From NCBI RefSeq assembly GCF_000758705.1, contig NZ_CP009287.1, forward strand, positions 1,240,001 through 1,304,000: a stretch of DNA of 64,000 nucleotides. The letters are read 5' to 3'. Positions 25,071 to 33,900 of the stretch are shown piece after piece. Both the position numbers and the translations under genes were made by a program. This DNA comes from Paenibacillus graminis (GTDB lineage Bacteria > Bacillota > Bacilli > Paenibacillales > Paenibacillaceae). The notes below the pieces were generated by a model. That model did not search any database and was not told the DNA's origin. It was given only the letters and a program-made list of their open reading frames with translations. Each line of letters begins with the position of its first letter. Within the stretch, counting starts at the first letter, position 1.

Positions 25071-27533
25071 TTGACAACTTACCGTAAGTCGCGTCTGGTG
25101 TCCATCATGTTAACTATTGCCCTGTTTCTGACTGCAGTGCCGCTTGGCCTGGGGGGCGCGCCATCGAAGGCAGCTGCTGCCTCGGATTCTCCAGCTCCGG
25201 TTAATCCCAATGCTTCAACTGCTGCCGTCAAGCTGCTTGACGAATTAAACGCTATTTCAGGAAAAGGCATTATCACTGGCCAGCATGACTATCTGGAGAG
25301 CCCAGATGAATTCAGCAACAAACTGAAGGGGACGAGCGGAAAGTACGCGGCCCTTCACGGCTACGAGCTTGGCTTAATCAGCGGCCAGTCGGAAAGCACT
25401 GGAGCAGCGCAGCGCAGAAATGTAGTGTACAGCGCAATCAACTGGTACAAAAATGGCGGTATCGTCGCTATGACCTTCCATGAGCAGCTGCCCGGCACTT
25501 CGTATCAATGGGCGAATGTGCAGAAGACGCTTAGCCAAGCGGACTTCAATAAGTATGTAACACCGGGAACGGCTCAATACAACAGCCTGATCGCCGATCT
25601 GGACAAAGTGGCCGTTTCGCTTAAGACCTTGCGGGACGCTGGCGTCCCGGTCCTATGGAGACCTTACCATGAAATGAACGGCAACTGGTTCTGGTGGGGC
25701 AAGAAAAATAATTTTGCGGAACTTTGGAATATTATGTATGACCGTTTCGTAAACGTTCATCAATTAAACAACCTGCTGTGGGTGTGGAACCCCAATGCTC
25801 CAAATGCCTCATCCGATCCTTATGAACTAACCTATCCGGGGGCGGATAAGGTAGACGTTCTCGCAGCAGATATATATAACAATGATTATATGAACAAATA
25901 TCATGACAGCCTGCTGAGCCTCGCGGACGGCAAACCCATTGCCATTGGTGAAAATGGCGAAATGCCAAGCACAGCCAAGCTGCAGCTCTCCCAGAGACAA
26001 TGGGTCTATATGATGAACTGGGGAAAAATGCTCTATGAGAACAACAGCACCACCACCATCAAAAACTTTATGAATGACGACTACACGGTAACACTGGATC
26101 AATACAAAGCTGGGCTGGATGTACCTGCGGCTCCACCTACTCCGGCGGCTACGCCAACCCCAGTGCCGACGGCTACACCGACACCGGTGCCAACGGCCAC
26201 GCCAACACAGGTACCAACGGCCACGCCAACACCGGTACCAACGGCCACGCCGACACCGGTACCAACGGTTAAGCCTACGGCCACACCGGTACTATCTCCA
26301 GATAATGGTACGGTGGTTTCTCCCGCTCTAAATGGTCTTCAGGGAGAATATTTCAAGAATATGACGCTTTCGGGTACACCTGTACTCGTGCGTAACGACG
26401 CAGTAGTCAATTTTAACTGGCGGCAGGCTGCACCGGATAGCTCGCTTGGGGTGGATTCGTTCTCGATCCGCTGGACCGGGCTGATCAAACCGTCTTACAG
26501 CGAGACTTACACGATTTCCACGACTTCAGACGATGGTATCCGTGTCTGGATTGACGGTACAGCCGTGATCAGCAGCTGGACCAAGCAGAGCGGAACCGAA
26601 CGTACCGGGAATATCACCTTGAAGGCAGGCCAGCTCTACGATATCAAAGTCGAGTATTACGAAAATGCAGGCGATGCCAACATTCGTCTAATGTGGCAAA
26701 GCCCTAGCCAGACCAAAGCTACCGTTCCAACCAGCGCTTTGTACGTCAATACCTCAGCAGCCAGCTCAAGCAAAACATTGCTGGCCGTAGCGCCGACCCT
26801 AGCGCCAACGCCGGCAGCGACACCGGCAGCAACGCCGGCAGCAACTCCGGTGCCAACGCCGGCGGCGACCCTGGCGCCGACACCGGCAGCAACGCCAGCA
26901 GCGACCCCGGCGCCAACGCCGGCAGTGACCCTGGCGCCGACACCGGCAGTGACCCTGGCGCCGACACCGGCAGTGACCCTGGCGCCGACACCGGCAGCAA
27001 CTCCGGCGCCAACGCCGGCGGCAACTCCGGCGCCAACGCCGGAACCTGCATCGGCACCGGCTCCGGAACCGCCGTCGGCTCCAGCAGCAGCGCCTGCCGA
27101 TAACGGACTGCAGGCGGAATATTTCAGCAATATGCAGCTGTCCGGTACTCCGGCAGTTGTACGCACCGATGCTGTGCTTGATTTCAACTGGCGGTTGGGT
27201 TCGCCGGATGCTGCAATCGGTACCGATTTCTTCTCGGTACGGTGGAGCGGCAAGATCAAACCGCTATATAGTGAAACCTATCAGATCTATACAACATCAG
27301 ATGATGGTGTCCGCGTTTGGGTCAATGATACTCTTGTGATTGACAGCTGGATGAAGCAGAGCGGAACCGAACGCACAGGAAGCATAAGCCTGCAAGCCGG
27401 GCAATTGTATGATATCAAAGTGGAGTATTACGAGAACCAAGGGGATGCAAAAGCGCGGCTGATGTGGGAAAGTCCAAGCCAAGTCAAAGAGACGGTTCCT
27501 GCCAGCGCCCTTTTCCTTCCTTCCGCTTCCTAA
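25071..27533 (+). CDS. Secreted GH26 beta-mannanase with two PA14 domains
   Basis: An 820-residue secreted enzyme. A signal peptide (about residues 1-35, ending SKAAAAS) precedes a GH26 catalytic domain (about 45-345). The likely acid/base is E201 in VLWRPYHEMNGNWFWWG and the likely nucleophile is E294 in IAIGENGE. A Thr-Pro-rich linker leads to PA14 domain 1 (about 421-560; GLQGEYFKNM...SDDGIRVWIDG). A second linker of about 100 residues of A-T-P repeats leads to PA14 domain 2 (about 677-815). PA14 domains often bind glycans. The TTG start lies behind the riboswitch-embedded ribosome site. Position next to manC suggests it cleaves the locus' own polymer or a similar mannan. The linkers are encoded by 24-bp-like tandem repeats and could vary in length. 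Confidence 0.9.
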   Translation: MTTYRKSRLVSIMLTIALFLTAVPLGLGGAPSKAAAASDSPAPVNPNASTAAVKLLDELNAISGKGIITGQHDYLESPDEFSNKLKGTSGKYAALHGYELGLISGQSESTGAAQRRNVVYSAINWYKNGGIVAMTFHEQLPGTSYQWANVQKTLSQADFNKYVTPGTAQYNSLIADLDKVAVSLKTLRDAGVPVLWRPYHEMNGNWFWWGKKNNFAELWNIMYDRFVNVHQLNNLLWVWNPNAPNASSDPYELTYPGADKVDVLAADIYNNDYMNKYHDSLLSLADGKPIAIGENGEMPSTAKLQLSQRQWVYMMNWGKMLYENNSTTTIKNFMNDDYTVTLDQYKAGLDVPAAPPTPAATPTPVPTATPTPVPTATPTQVPTATPTPVPTATPTPVPTVKPTATPVLSPDNGTVVSPALNGLQGEYFKNMTLSGTPVLVRNDAVVNFNWRQAAPDSSLGVDSFSIRWTGLIKPSYSETYTISTTSDDGIRVWIDGTAVISSWTKQSGTERTGNITLKAGQLYDIKVEYYENAGDANIRLMWQSPSQTKATVPTSALYVNTSAASSSKTLLAVAPTLAPTPAATPAATPAATPVPTPAATLAPTPAATPAATPAPTPAVTLAPTPAVTLAPTPAVTLAPTPAATPAPTPAATPAPTPEPASAPAPEPPSAPAAAPADNGLQAEYFSNMQLSGTPAVVRTDAVLDFNWRLGSPDAAIGTDFFSVRWSGKIKPLYSETYQIYTTSDDGVRVWVNDTLVIDSWMKQSGTERTGSISLQAGQLYDIKVEYYENQGDAKARLMWESPSQVKETVPASALFLPSAS
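26140..26290 (+). repeat. Coding tandem repeat, linker 1 of the GH26 protein
   Basis: Units of about 24 bp encode TPVPTATP repeats, with near-identical GTACCAACGGCCACGCC blocks. This is a likely site of length variation by slippage. Confidence 0.7.
26800..27080 (+). repeat. Coding tandem repeat, linker 2 of the GH26 protein
   Basis: About 280 bp of short repeats encode APTPAATP and TPAVTLAP units. Three consecutive CCGGCAGTGACCCTGGCG blocks are identical. It joins the two PA14 domains. Confidence 0.75.
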
Positions 27534-27607
27534 AGAAATACTGCTGAATTCATCCCGAACGCCGATACTGGTTAAGCCGTTACAATATTAATCCTAAAAG
27601 TCCGATG

Positions 27608-27627
27608 GCCCTGCTGATCAGCAGGGC
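27608..27627 (+). other. 20-bp perfect palindrome between the GH26 genes
   Basis: A self-complementary stretch with 10-bp arms (GCCCTGCTGA and its complement) sits in the 192-bp gap between the GH26 paralogues. No T run follows (the next bases are TACTAAGC), so it is not a typical terminator. It may damp read-through or protect mRNA ends. No riboswitch core was found in this gap. Confidence 0.55.
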
Positions 27628-27725
27628 TACTAAGCTATAGTCCTTCTAAGCTGCATACGGGTCAAACTTAAGGTTCACCCATGTGCGGATTGGAAGCCAC
27701 CTACGGCTGGAGAGAGGAGATTACA

Positions 27726-29243
27726 TTGAACACTTACCGTAAGTACCGGCTTTTTATTACGATCCTGCCTATTATTTTTATCCTTTCTTTGCTGCCTTGG
27801 AGTGAGGCGCGCAGTCTCTCTATTGAACGGAATGTGGTGATTCCCCCGGAGGCAGTCACACCGGTGAATCCATCGGCTTCGCAGGAAGCCGCCGATCTGC
27901 TGGATTATCTGGTTGATCTCGGAGGAAAGGGCATAATCTCCGGACAGCATGACTATCTGGAGAGTCCGGACGAATTCAACAACAAGCTGAAGAATGCCAC
28001 AGGGGAGTACGCAGTGCTGCATGGCTATGAGCTTGGAGCGGTTAACAACCAGCCGAAGGGGACTATTGCCCGGCAGCGCCAGGCTGTAGTGGACAGCGCG
28101 ATTCAATGGCATGAGGATGGGGGCATCGTGGCGATGACGTTCCATCAGAACCTCCCCGGAACCTCTCCGGAGTGGGCCAACGTGCATATGAGCCTGAGCC
28201 AGGAGAAATTCGATGCCTATGTTACACCGGGTACGGCGGAATACAAAAGCCTGCTAGCTTCACTTGACGATATTGCCGTCTATTTGGGTGAACTGCGGGA
28301 TGCAGGAGTTCCTGTGCTGTGGCGTCCGTATCACGAAATGAACGGGAACTGGTTCTGGTGGGGGCAGAAGGATAACTTTTCCAAACTCTGGGATATTACG
28401 TACGACCGGCTGGTGAACCAGCATAAATTGAATAATTTGCTGTGGGTATGGAATCCGAATGCTCCGAATGAGTGGGCAGATCCTTACAGTGCCTATTATC
28501 CTGGTGCAGATAAGGTGGATGTACTGGCGGCTGATATCTACAATAATGATTACAAACAGTCTTATTATGAAGGCCTGCTCGAATTGGCTAATGGAAAGCC
28601 TATAGGCATTGGAGAGAGCGGGGAGCTGCCGGATCCTGCTATATTGTCTCAAACCCAAAGTAAATGGGTATATACGATGACATGGGGGAAAATGCTGACC
28701 GAAAATAACAACCTCCAGAAAATCCAGAGTTTTATGACCAATCAGCATACGGTATCCAGACAGGATTACGTTCAGTCGCTTAATACCAAAACGAATAATT
28801 CAGCAGGCATCATTCCGAAGAATGGCTTGAAAGGCCAGTATTTCGACAATGCCGAACTCTCAGGAACGCCTGTGCTCACCCGCAATGACAAGAAGATTGA
28901 CTTTAACTGGCATGGAGATTCTCCGGCGGCAGGTGTAAGCAAGGATTCCTTCTCAGTGCGCTGGACCGGGAAAATGAAGGCGGTCTACAGCGAGGAATAT
29001 ACGTTCACCGCTTCCTCGGATGATGGCGTCCGTGTATGGATCGGTGACAAGCTGATTATCGACAGCTGGAAGAAGCAAAGCGGTGTCAGCCGCGTGGGGA
29101 GTATTAAGCTCACAGCAGGAACCTCGTATAACCTGAAAGTAGAATATTACGAGAACCGCGGAGACGCAAACATCCGCTTGATGTGGAAGAGTCCGAGCCA
29201 GAAGCCTGGGCTCATCCCCCAGAACGCCCTTACCCTTCCATAA
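27726..29243 (+). CDS. Secreted GH26 beta-mannanase with one PA14 domain
   Basis: A 505-residue paralogue of the preceding enzyme. The TTG start (27726) is preceded by GAGAGGAG; the first residues (NTYRKYRLF) match the upstream paralogue (TTYRKSRLV), which supports it. A signal peptide is followed by the GH26 domain (about 45-345) with E204 in VLWRPYHEMNGNWFWWG and E297 in GIGESGE, and a single PA14 domain (about 366-505) reached through a very short linker. The pair looks like a tandem duplication in which this copy lacks the second PA14 and the long linkers, and it has no riboswitch of its own. Confidence 0.9.
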   Translation: MNTYRKYRLFITILPIIFILSLLPWSEARSLSIERNVVIPPEAVTPVNPSASQEAADLLDYLVDLGGKGIISGQHDYLESPDEFNNKLKNATGEYAVLHGYELGAVNNQPKGTIARQRQAVVDSAIQWHEDGGIVAMTFHQNLPGTSPEWANVHMSLSQEKFDAYVTPGTAEYKSLLASLDDIAVYLGELRDAGVPVLWRPYHEMNGNWFWWGQKDNFSKLWDITYDRLVNQHKLNNLLWVWNPNAPNEWADPYSAYYPGADKVDVLAADIYNNDYKQSYYEGLLELANGKPIGIGESGELPDPAILSQTQSKWVYTMTWGKMLTENNNLQKIQSFMTNQHTVSRQDYVQSLNTKTNNSAGIIPKNGLKGQYFDNAELSGTPVLTRNDKKIDFNWHGDSPAAGVSKDSFSVRWTGKMKAVYSEEYTFTASSDDGVRVWIGDKLIIDSWKKQSGVSRVGSIKLTAGTSYNLKVEYYENRGDANIRLMWKSPSQKPGLIPQNALTLP

Positions 29244-29310
29244 TGAATGAAGCAAAATCAGGCTTACAGAGCCTGAGCACACACCCCCGGAAGAAAGCGA
29301 GGACATGGGA

Positions 29311-31995
29311 ATGAGAGCTAGGACTAAGAAAAAAACACGCAAACCTCTTCATCTTTTACTAAAATTCACAGCACTTGCCATCTTGTTTCTGTTATCCATC
29401 TCTGTCTTCGGAGAGGACGGGACGAATAAAGGCAAAGTGGAGGTTGACATGTCTGAACTGTCCGCCGCCAATGATGCGGGACCAGAGCTGCCGGAGGGCA
29501 CGACCCTCTGGCAGTTCGGACAGCATGACGGGTCGGATGCGGAATTTGCAGAGACCGGCGCCTCTGATGGGGACGAGATGATTAATGTTGCTTCTACGGC
29601 TTTGAAAGCCTCTGCACTCCAGTCCATTCCTTCTGGGCTCAGAGGCGATACCAACCCTGAACTGCGGATTAAGTACAAATTGGATAAGATCCCGGAGAAC
29701 GGGGTCTTATTTCGCGTAAGCATCCTCGATGCCTACAAATCCGTTCCGCAGATGAGCGTCTTTTCCAACCGCCAGCTATCGGGGATTATTCAGATTGCCG
29801 GTATCGCCGGAACGGACAGCAAATATAATTTTCGTAAAACCTATGAGCTGTATATTCCCAAAGAACAGCTGGTTGCCGGTATTAATGAACTGAAGCTCCG
29901 GACCGCACGCGGAATATATTCCTCAGATATGGAGGATAAATACAACTGGTGGACCTGGGATAACCTTAGTCTGGAGGCACTCAAGACGCCGATCAAGGAG
30001 CCGATTCACGGCAGCTATACACTGACCGGCACTATGGTCAACAATAAGCAGTTTTATTTTGACGAAGGTGCGGTTACCCATCTGCCTTATATCATGAAGT
30101 GGCTCGGTGTAGCGTACAGCGGCAATATTATGCGTACCAGCTGTGCCAGCGATGTCGGACGCTCCTGTTCGAATATGGAAGAATACTATAAGGTGCTTAA
30201 GGGTTACAATATGCAGGCTGTAGCCTTGTATCTGTATACTGGCGATATCAAACTTAATGAAGACGGCTCACTGCCGGAAACAGCAGAGAAGAAGCTGACG
30301 GATTATTTCGAGAAGTACAGCCCGTACTTCCAGTATTATGAAGTGGACAATGAGCCGGGGCTGTTTAACCGCTCCAAGGCGGTCAACCTGGCAATTGCCG
30401 ACTGGCTGAACAAGAAGGGCAAAACAATCGCCCCCCATTTGCAGACCGTGGCTCCAGGCTGGGCCTATTGGCCGGATTACAGCGATGATTCCTGCGGCAA
30501 TCAGAAGGGGACCGTGCGCCAGTGCGGCGACCCGGACGGCTGGGAACGTGATCCGAAGCAGCGGGACGAGCTGGAGGAAGTAACCGACCTGACCAATGGC
30601 CATTCCTATGGCGAATCTTATATATTCAGCAACGGAGGCAGCTTTACCGAGAATCTGAAAACCTTCGGCGGAGCTGCAGACGGGCTAGGCAAAAAAATGC
30701 TGACGACTGAATTCGGGACCTCCGACTCTCATGTGGATGCTTACCAATATGGAGCCTCCGAACGGACGGCGGCGGTGTTCGACCGGATTATGCGTGCGCA
30801 TATCGGCTATGCGGATATGTTTGTCCAGCATGCCGCTTTTTTCAAAAACTTCAGCCTGTTCAAGTATGGATTTAATCTGGAAGACCATGATCCGGTAAAA
30901 ACGGAGATTTATTATACCAAGAAAGGCGAGGATTCGCGTGTCAGCATCATGAGGCGGCTGGATCTGGCTTACGCCACACATGGCGCTCCGTTAAGCTACG
31001 AAATCACCAATAAGGATGCTCTTGCCGACAAGCTGGTGTATGTCCGTGCGGTCGATACCTCCACTCTGGAGCCTTTGGCCGGAACTGGAGCCACCTCGAA
31101 CAAGGTACTGGTAAACTTCGTCAACTTCGAGGAAACGCCGCAAACCGTCACTGTGAAAGTGAAGATGCCGAAAAAAACAGTGTATGAGGGCGAACGCTTC
31201 GGCAACGGAGATACGTATGAAGAAGCCCGCAGCTATGTTACGGGAAGAAGTGCTGCACCAACGCTGGAATTTAACGAAACACTCGCTCCCGGTGAGGCTG
31301 TACAGTATATTCTGGAGCCCTCCTCCGAGGTAGCGGATGTTGCACCCCAAGGTTTAAAAGCAGCAGCTGTCAAAGGACCGTCTGTTAAACTGAATTGGCT
31401 GGAGGCCCCCGGAGCAAGCTATGAAGTGCTCCGGGCCGACAGCTCCGGCAGTGAGCTCAAGGTAATTGCCACCGGCATCAAGCAAACAGAGTATACGGAC
31501 GGCAAGCTGCAGGAGGGCACATTGTACACATATGCGGTTCGTACAGCAGGTTCAAGTGTGATGTCGGAGAAAACGCAGATCACTGCTACTGGACTGGTCC
31601 CCCTGGACCGTTCGGAGTGGAAGGTGTCGTCCAATGTGAACACTCAGGCTTCAAGTCCGGCAAATGCCATTGACGGAGACAGGCAGACACGGTGGGATAC
31701 CGGCAAACATCAGGCTTCCGGGGAATATATCCAGATTGATCTGGCGGGTGTGCACTCGGTGGAAGCGGTAGATTTGGACTATACCTTGTCTTCTTATGAT
31801 TATCCCCGGGGATACGAGCTATATATTTCGGATGATGCAAAAAGCTGGAACAAGATCGCCTCCGGTAAAGGAAAGCTGGAAAAGACCAAAATCGGATTCC
31901 CTGCAGTCAAAACAAGGTATCTCCGGATTGTGCAGACCGGCTCGGGAGGAAATTACTGGTCCATTCATGAAATGCAAGTCTATTCAAGAGAATAA
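29311..31995 (+). CDS. Secreted clan GH-A-like glycosidase with FN3-like and F5/8C domains, family unassigned
   Basis: An 894-residue secreted protein. A basic N terminus and signal peptide (LLLKFTALAILFLLSISVFG) are followed by a beta-rich segment (about 60-230) and a TIM-barrel-like catalytic region. The hallmark strands are YYEVDNEPGLF with E348 as likely acid/base and KKMLTTEFGTSD with E467 as likely nucleophile, the NEP...TEFG pattern of clan GH-A. A beta-sandwich (about 570-670), a fibronectin-III-like domain (about 680-755) and a C-terminal F5/8 type C/CBM32-like domain (about 760-890; AIDGDRQTRWDTG, YLRIVQTG) follow. The start at ATG 29311 gives proper spacing to GAGGA. It lies last in the mannanase series, so it may act on the same polymer with another linkage specificity. 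Confidence 0.7.
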   Translation: MRARTKKKTRKPLHLLLKFTALAILFLLSISVFGEDGTNKGKVEVDMSELSAANDAGPELPEGTTLWQFGQHDGSDAEFAETGASDGDEMINVASTALKASALQSIPSGLRGDTNPELRIKYKLDKIPENGVLFRVSILDAYKSVPQMSVFSNRQLSGIIQIAGIAGTDSKYNFRKTYELYIPKEQLVAGINELKLRTARGIYSSDMEDKYNWWTWDNLSLEALKTPIKEPIHGSYTLTGTMVNNKQFYFDEGAVTHLPYIMKWLGVAYSGNIMRTSCASDVGRSCSNMEEYYKVLKGYNMQAVALYLYTGDIKLNEDGSLPETAEKKLTDYFEKYSPYFQYYEVDNEPGLFNRSKAVNLAIADWLNKKGKTIAPHLQTVAPGWAYWPDYSDDSCGNQKGTVRQCGDPDGWERDPKQRDELEEVTDLTNGHSYGESYIFSNGGSFTENLKTFGGAADGLGKKMLTTEFGTSDSHVDAYQYGASERTAAVFDRIMRAHIGYADMFVQHAAFFKNFSLFKYGFNLEDHDPVKTEIYYTKKGEDSRVSIMRRLDLAYATHGAPLSYEITNKDALADKLVYVRAVDTSTLEPLAGTGATSNKVLVNFVNFEETPQTVTVKVKMPKKTVYEGERFGNGDTYEEARSYVTGRSAAPTLEFNETLAPGEAVQYILEPSSEVADVAPQGLKAAAVKGPSVKLNWLEAPGASYEVLRADSSGSELKVIATGIKQTEYTDGKLQEGTLYTYAVRTAGSSVMSEKTQITATGLVPLDRSEWKVSSNVNTQASSPANAIDGDRQTRWDTGKHQASGEYIQIDLAGVHSVEAVDLDYTLSSYDYPRGYELYISDDAKSWNKIASGKGKLEKTKIGFPAVKTRYLRIVQTGSGGNYWSIHEMQVYSRE

Positions 31996-32009
31996 GCCCA
32001 TCCGAATGA

Positions 32010-32042
32010 CCTCCGTGGATTTATGGACCACTGGGGTTTTTT
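32010..32042 (+). terminator. Rho-independent terminator after the glycosidase genes
   Basis: CCTCCGTGG (32010-32018) pairs with CCACTGGGG (32028-32036) with one mismatch, followed by six T residues. Confidence 0.75.
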
Positions 32043-32170
32043 GCTGTGAATTGGGAAAGCTGAAGAAGGGCAATTGTTGCTTTGGGGTTAGCGGGTATGG
32101 GGTAATAACGTACATATCAGACCAGCCTGATGTGAAGGGCGTTACTTACAGGAAAGGCGGTACCCTAGAT

Positions 32171-33646
32171 ATGACTCATCTTGCGGACAATATTATTTTA
32201 TTGCTGGCAGTGCTGCTGCTGGTCGGTGTGCTCTCTACCAAATTCTCCACGCGCTTTGGCATGCCTGCACTGGTGCTGTTCATCGCCGCGGGAATGGTGC
32301 TTAGCCGCTTTGTGTATTTCAACAATGCCTCGTTGACGCAGGTTGCCGGTATTTTTGCGCTGATTGTCATTTTGTTTGAGGGCGGCATGCAGACCAGTAT
32401 CAAGGACATCCGGCCGATCATGGCCCCTGCACTTTCTTTGGCGACAGTGGGTGTGCTGCTGACAACAGCGATTGTAGGAGTTTTCGCAAGGTTTGTGCTG
32501 GATGTGCCATGGGCGGAAAGTCTGTTGTTCGGAGCCATTGTGGGTTCTACTGATGCGGCAGCGGTGTTCTCTGTCCTTGGCGGCAAAAATATTGACAAAC
32601 GCCTGACGTCTACGCTTGAGGCGGAGTCAGGCAGCAATGACCCCATGGCAGTGTTCCTGACCGTATCGCTGATTGAATGGATTCAGCATCCCGATACCGC
32701 CATCTGGAGCCTTCTGCTGTCCTTTGTATGGGAGATGGGGATAGGGCTGGTGATGGGAATAGCGGTTGGTAAGCTTGCCGTCTACCTGATCAACCGGATT
32801 AACCTCGATTCCACCGGGCTCTATCCGGTCATGGCAATTGGGTTCGCCGTGCTGACCTATGGACTTGCAGCCATGGTCCACAGCAGCGGCCTGCTGGCGG
32901 TATATGTCATAGGCCTGACTTTGGGGAATTCCGAGCTTATGTATCACCGGACGATCATGAATTTTAATCACGGCTTCGCATGGATGATGCAGATTGCTAT
33001 GTTCACCTTGCTGGGGCTGCTTGTGTTTCCGTATGAACTGGCGGACATTGCCTGGCAGGGCCTCCTGCTGTCCGTTATTCTCATGCTGATTGCAAGGCCG
33101 GTAGGAGTGTTCCTGAGCCTGCTGTTTGCCAGATTCTCAATCCGGGAGAAAACGTTGATCTCCTGGGCCGGCCTTCGCGGCGCGGTACCGATTGTACTGG
33201 CAACTTATCCGCTGCTGGCGGGTCTTCCGCAGGGACGTCTATTCTTTAATGTTGTATTTTTTGTGGTATTGACCTCGGCGGTCATTCAGGGGACCACCAT
33301 TTCTCCACTGGCCTCCAGATTAAGACTCGTTGGGAAGGACGATGCCCAGCCTTCGCTTATGGAGCTGGTGGCACTCGGCAAAACGGATTCGGAATTCAAT
33401 CATATTGCCATTGACAAGCATATGCCTATAGCTGGTATGCAAATCGCGCAGATAGGGCTCCCCGAGGATATACTCTTCACCGCCATCATCCGCAATAAAG
33501 GCATTGTGACCCCACATGGGAGCACGGTCATTGAGCCGGGAGACACGGTATATGTGCTGAGTCCGAAATCAAAGCGTGATGAGATGAGGGCGATCTTCCG
33601 CAGCGGTAAAGGGAAGGCGGCAGAATCCAGCATACCAACAATGTAA
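32171..33646 (+). CDS. CPA1-type K+(Na+)/H+ antiporter with TrkA-C domain
   Basis: A 491-residue membrane antiporter of the NhaP2/CvrA type. About 12 hydrophobic helices span residues 5-400, with family motifs ALIVILFEGGMQTS, FGAIVGSTDAAAVFSVLGGK (the ion-site TDAAA) and EAESGSNDPMAVFLT, and ISWAGLRGAVPIVLATYPLL. A C-terminal cytoplasmic RCK-C/TrkA-C domain (about 420-480; EFNHIAIDKHMPIAGMQIAQIGLPEDILFTAIIRN) may bind a nucleotide. ATG 32171 follows AAAGGCGG; the upstream in-frame extension runs through the preceding gene and terminator and is rejected. It is monocistronic. Confidence 0.88.
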   Translation: MTHLADNIILLLAVLLLVGVLSTKFSTRFGMPALVLFIAAGMVLSRFVYFNNASLTQVAGIFALIVILFEGGMQTSIKDIRPIMAPALSLATVGVLLTTAIVGVFARFVLDVPWAESLLFGAIVGSTDAAAVFSVLGGKNIDKRLTSTLEAESGSNDPMAVFLTVSLIEWIQHPDTAIWSLLLSFVWEMGIGLVMGIAVGKLAVYLINRINLDSTGLYPVMAIGFAVLTYGLAAMVHSSGLLAVYVIGLTLGNSELMYHRTIMNFNHGFAWMMQIAMFTLLGLLVFPYELADIAWQGLLLSVILMLIARPVGVFLSLLFARFSIREKTLISWAGLRGAVPIVLATYPLLAGLPQGRLFFNVVFFVVLTSAVIQGTTISPLASRLRLVGKDDAQPSLMELVALGKTDSEFNHIAIDKHMPIAGMQIAQIGLPEDILFTAIIRNKGIVTPHGSTVIEPGDTVYVLSPKSKRDEMRAIFRSGKGKAAESSIPTM

Positions 33647-33805
33647 TCTTATCTGCCGCAAAGGAGTAATTTATGTCAATTTGGCTGCAATTGGCTAAAT
33701 GTGATAGAAATAATAGGTGCAAAAGAGGGAGTGTGCTAGAATTTGCAGCAGCATAAATACGTAAACGCCTTTGAGGCACCATCAGAGGATGGAATTCAGA
33801 ATAGT

Positions 33806-33834
33806 TTGCAAAACCCTAAAAGATGTGTTAAATT
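33806..33834 (+). promoter_or_regulatory. Promoter of dps
   Basis: -35 TTGCAA (33806-33811), 17-bp spacer, -10 TAAATT (33829-33834), just upstream of the PerR-like operator. No other signal was noticed between 33647 and here. Confidence 0.5.
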
Positions 33835-33842
33835 GTATATAG

Positions 33843-33861
33843 ATTTAGAACGAGTCTAAAT
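33843..33861 (+). promoter_or_regulatory. PerR/Fur-type operator upstream of dps
   Basis: ATTTAGA (33843-33849) and TCTAAAT (33855-33861) form a perfect 7-bp inverted repeat. The inner 15 bp TTAGAACGAGTCTAA match 11 of 14 fixed positions of the PerR box TTATAAT-n-ATTATAA. It lies at the predicted transcription start. Peroxide control of dps by PerR is known in Bacillus (mrgA). Confidence 0.5.
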
Positions 33862-33900
33862 ATAAAAAAACAAATAAATAGGCCATAGGAGGTTGTTCGA

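Noticed and set aside
27534..27725. A second c-di-GMP riboswitch before the second GH26 gene
   Set aside because: None of the GEMM-I core elements (GGCAAACC, ACGCAAAGC, GGCTACC in order) is present; only hairpins are seen.
31796..32170. An N-terminal extension of the antiporter
   Set aside because: It runs through the preceding gene and a terminator. ATG 32171 has a ribosome site and begins the conserved membrane domain.
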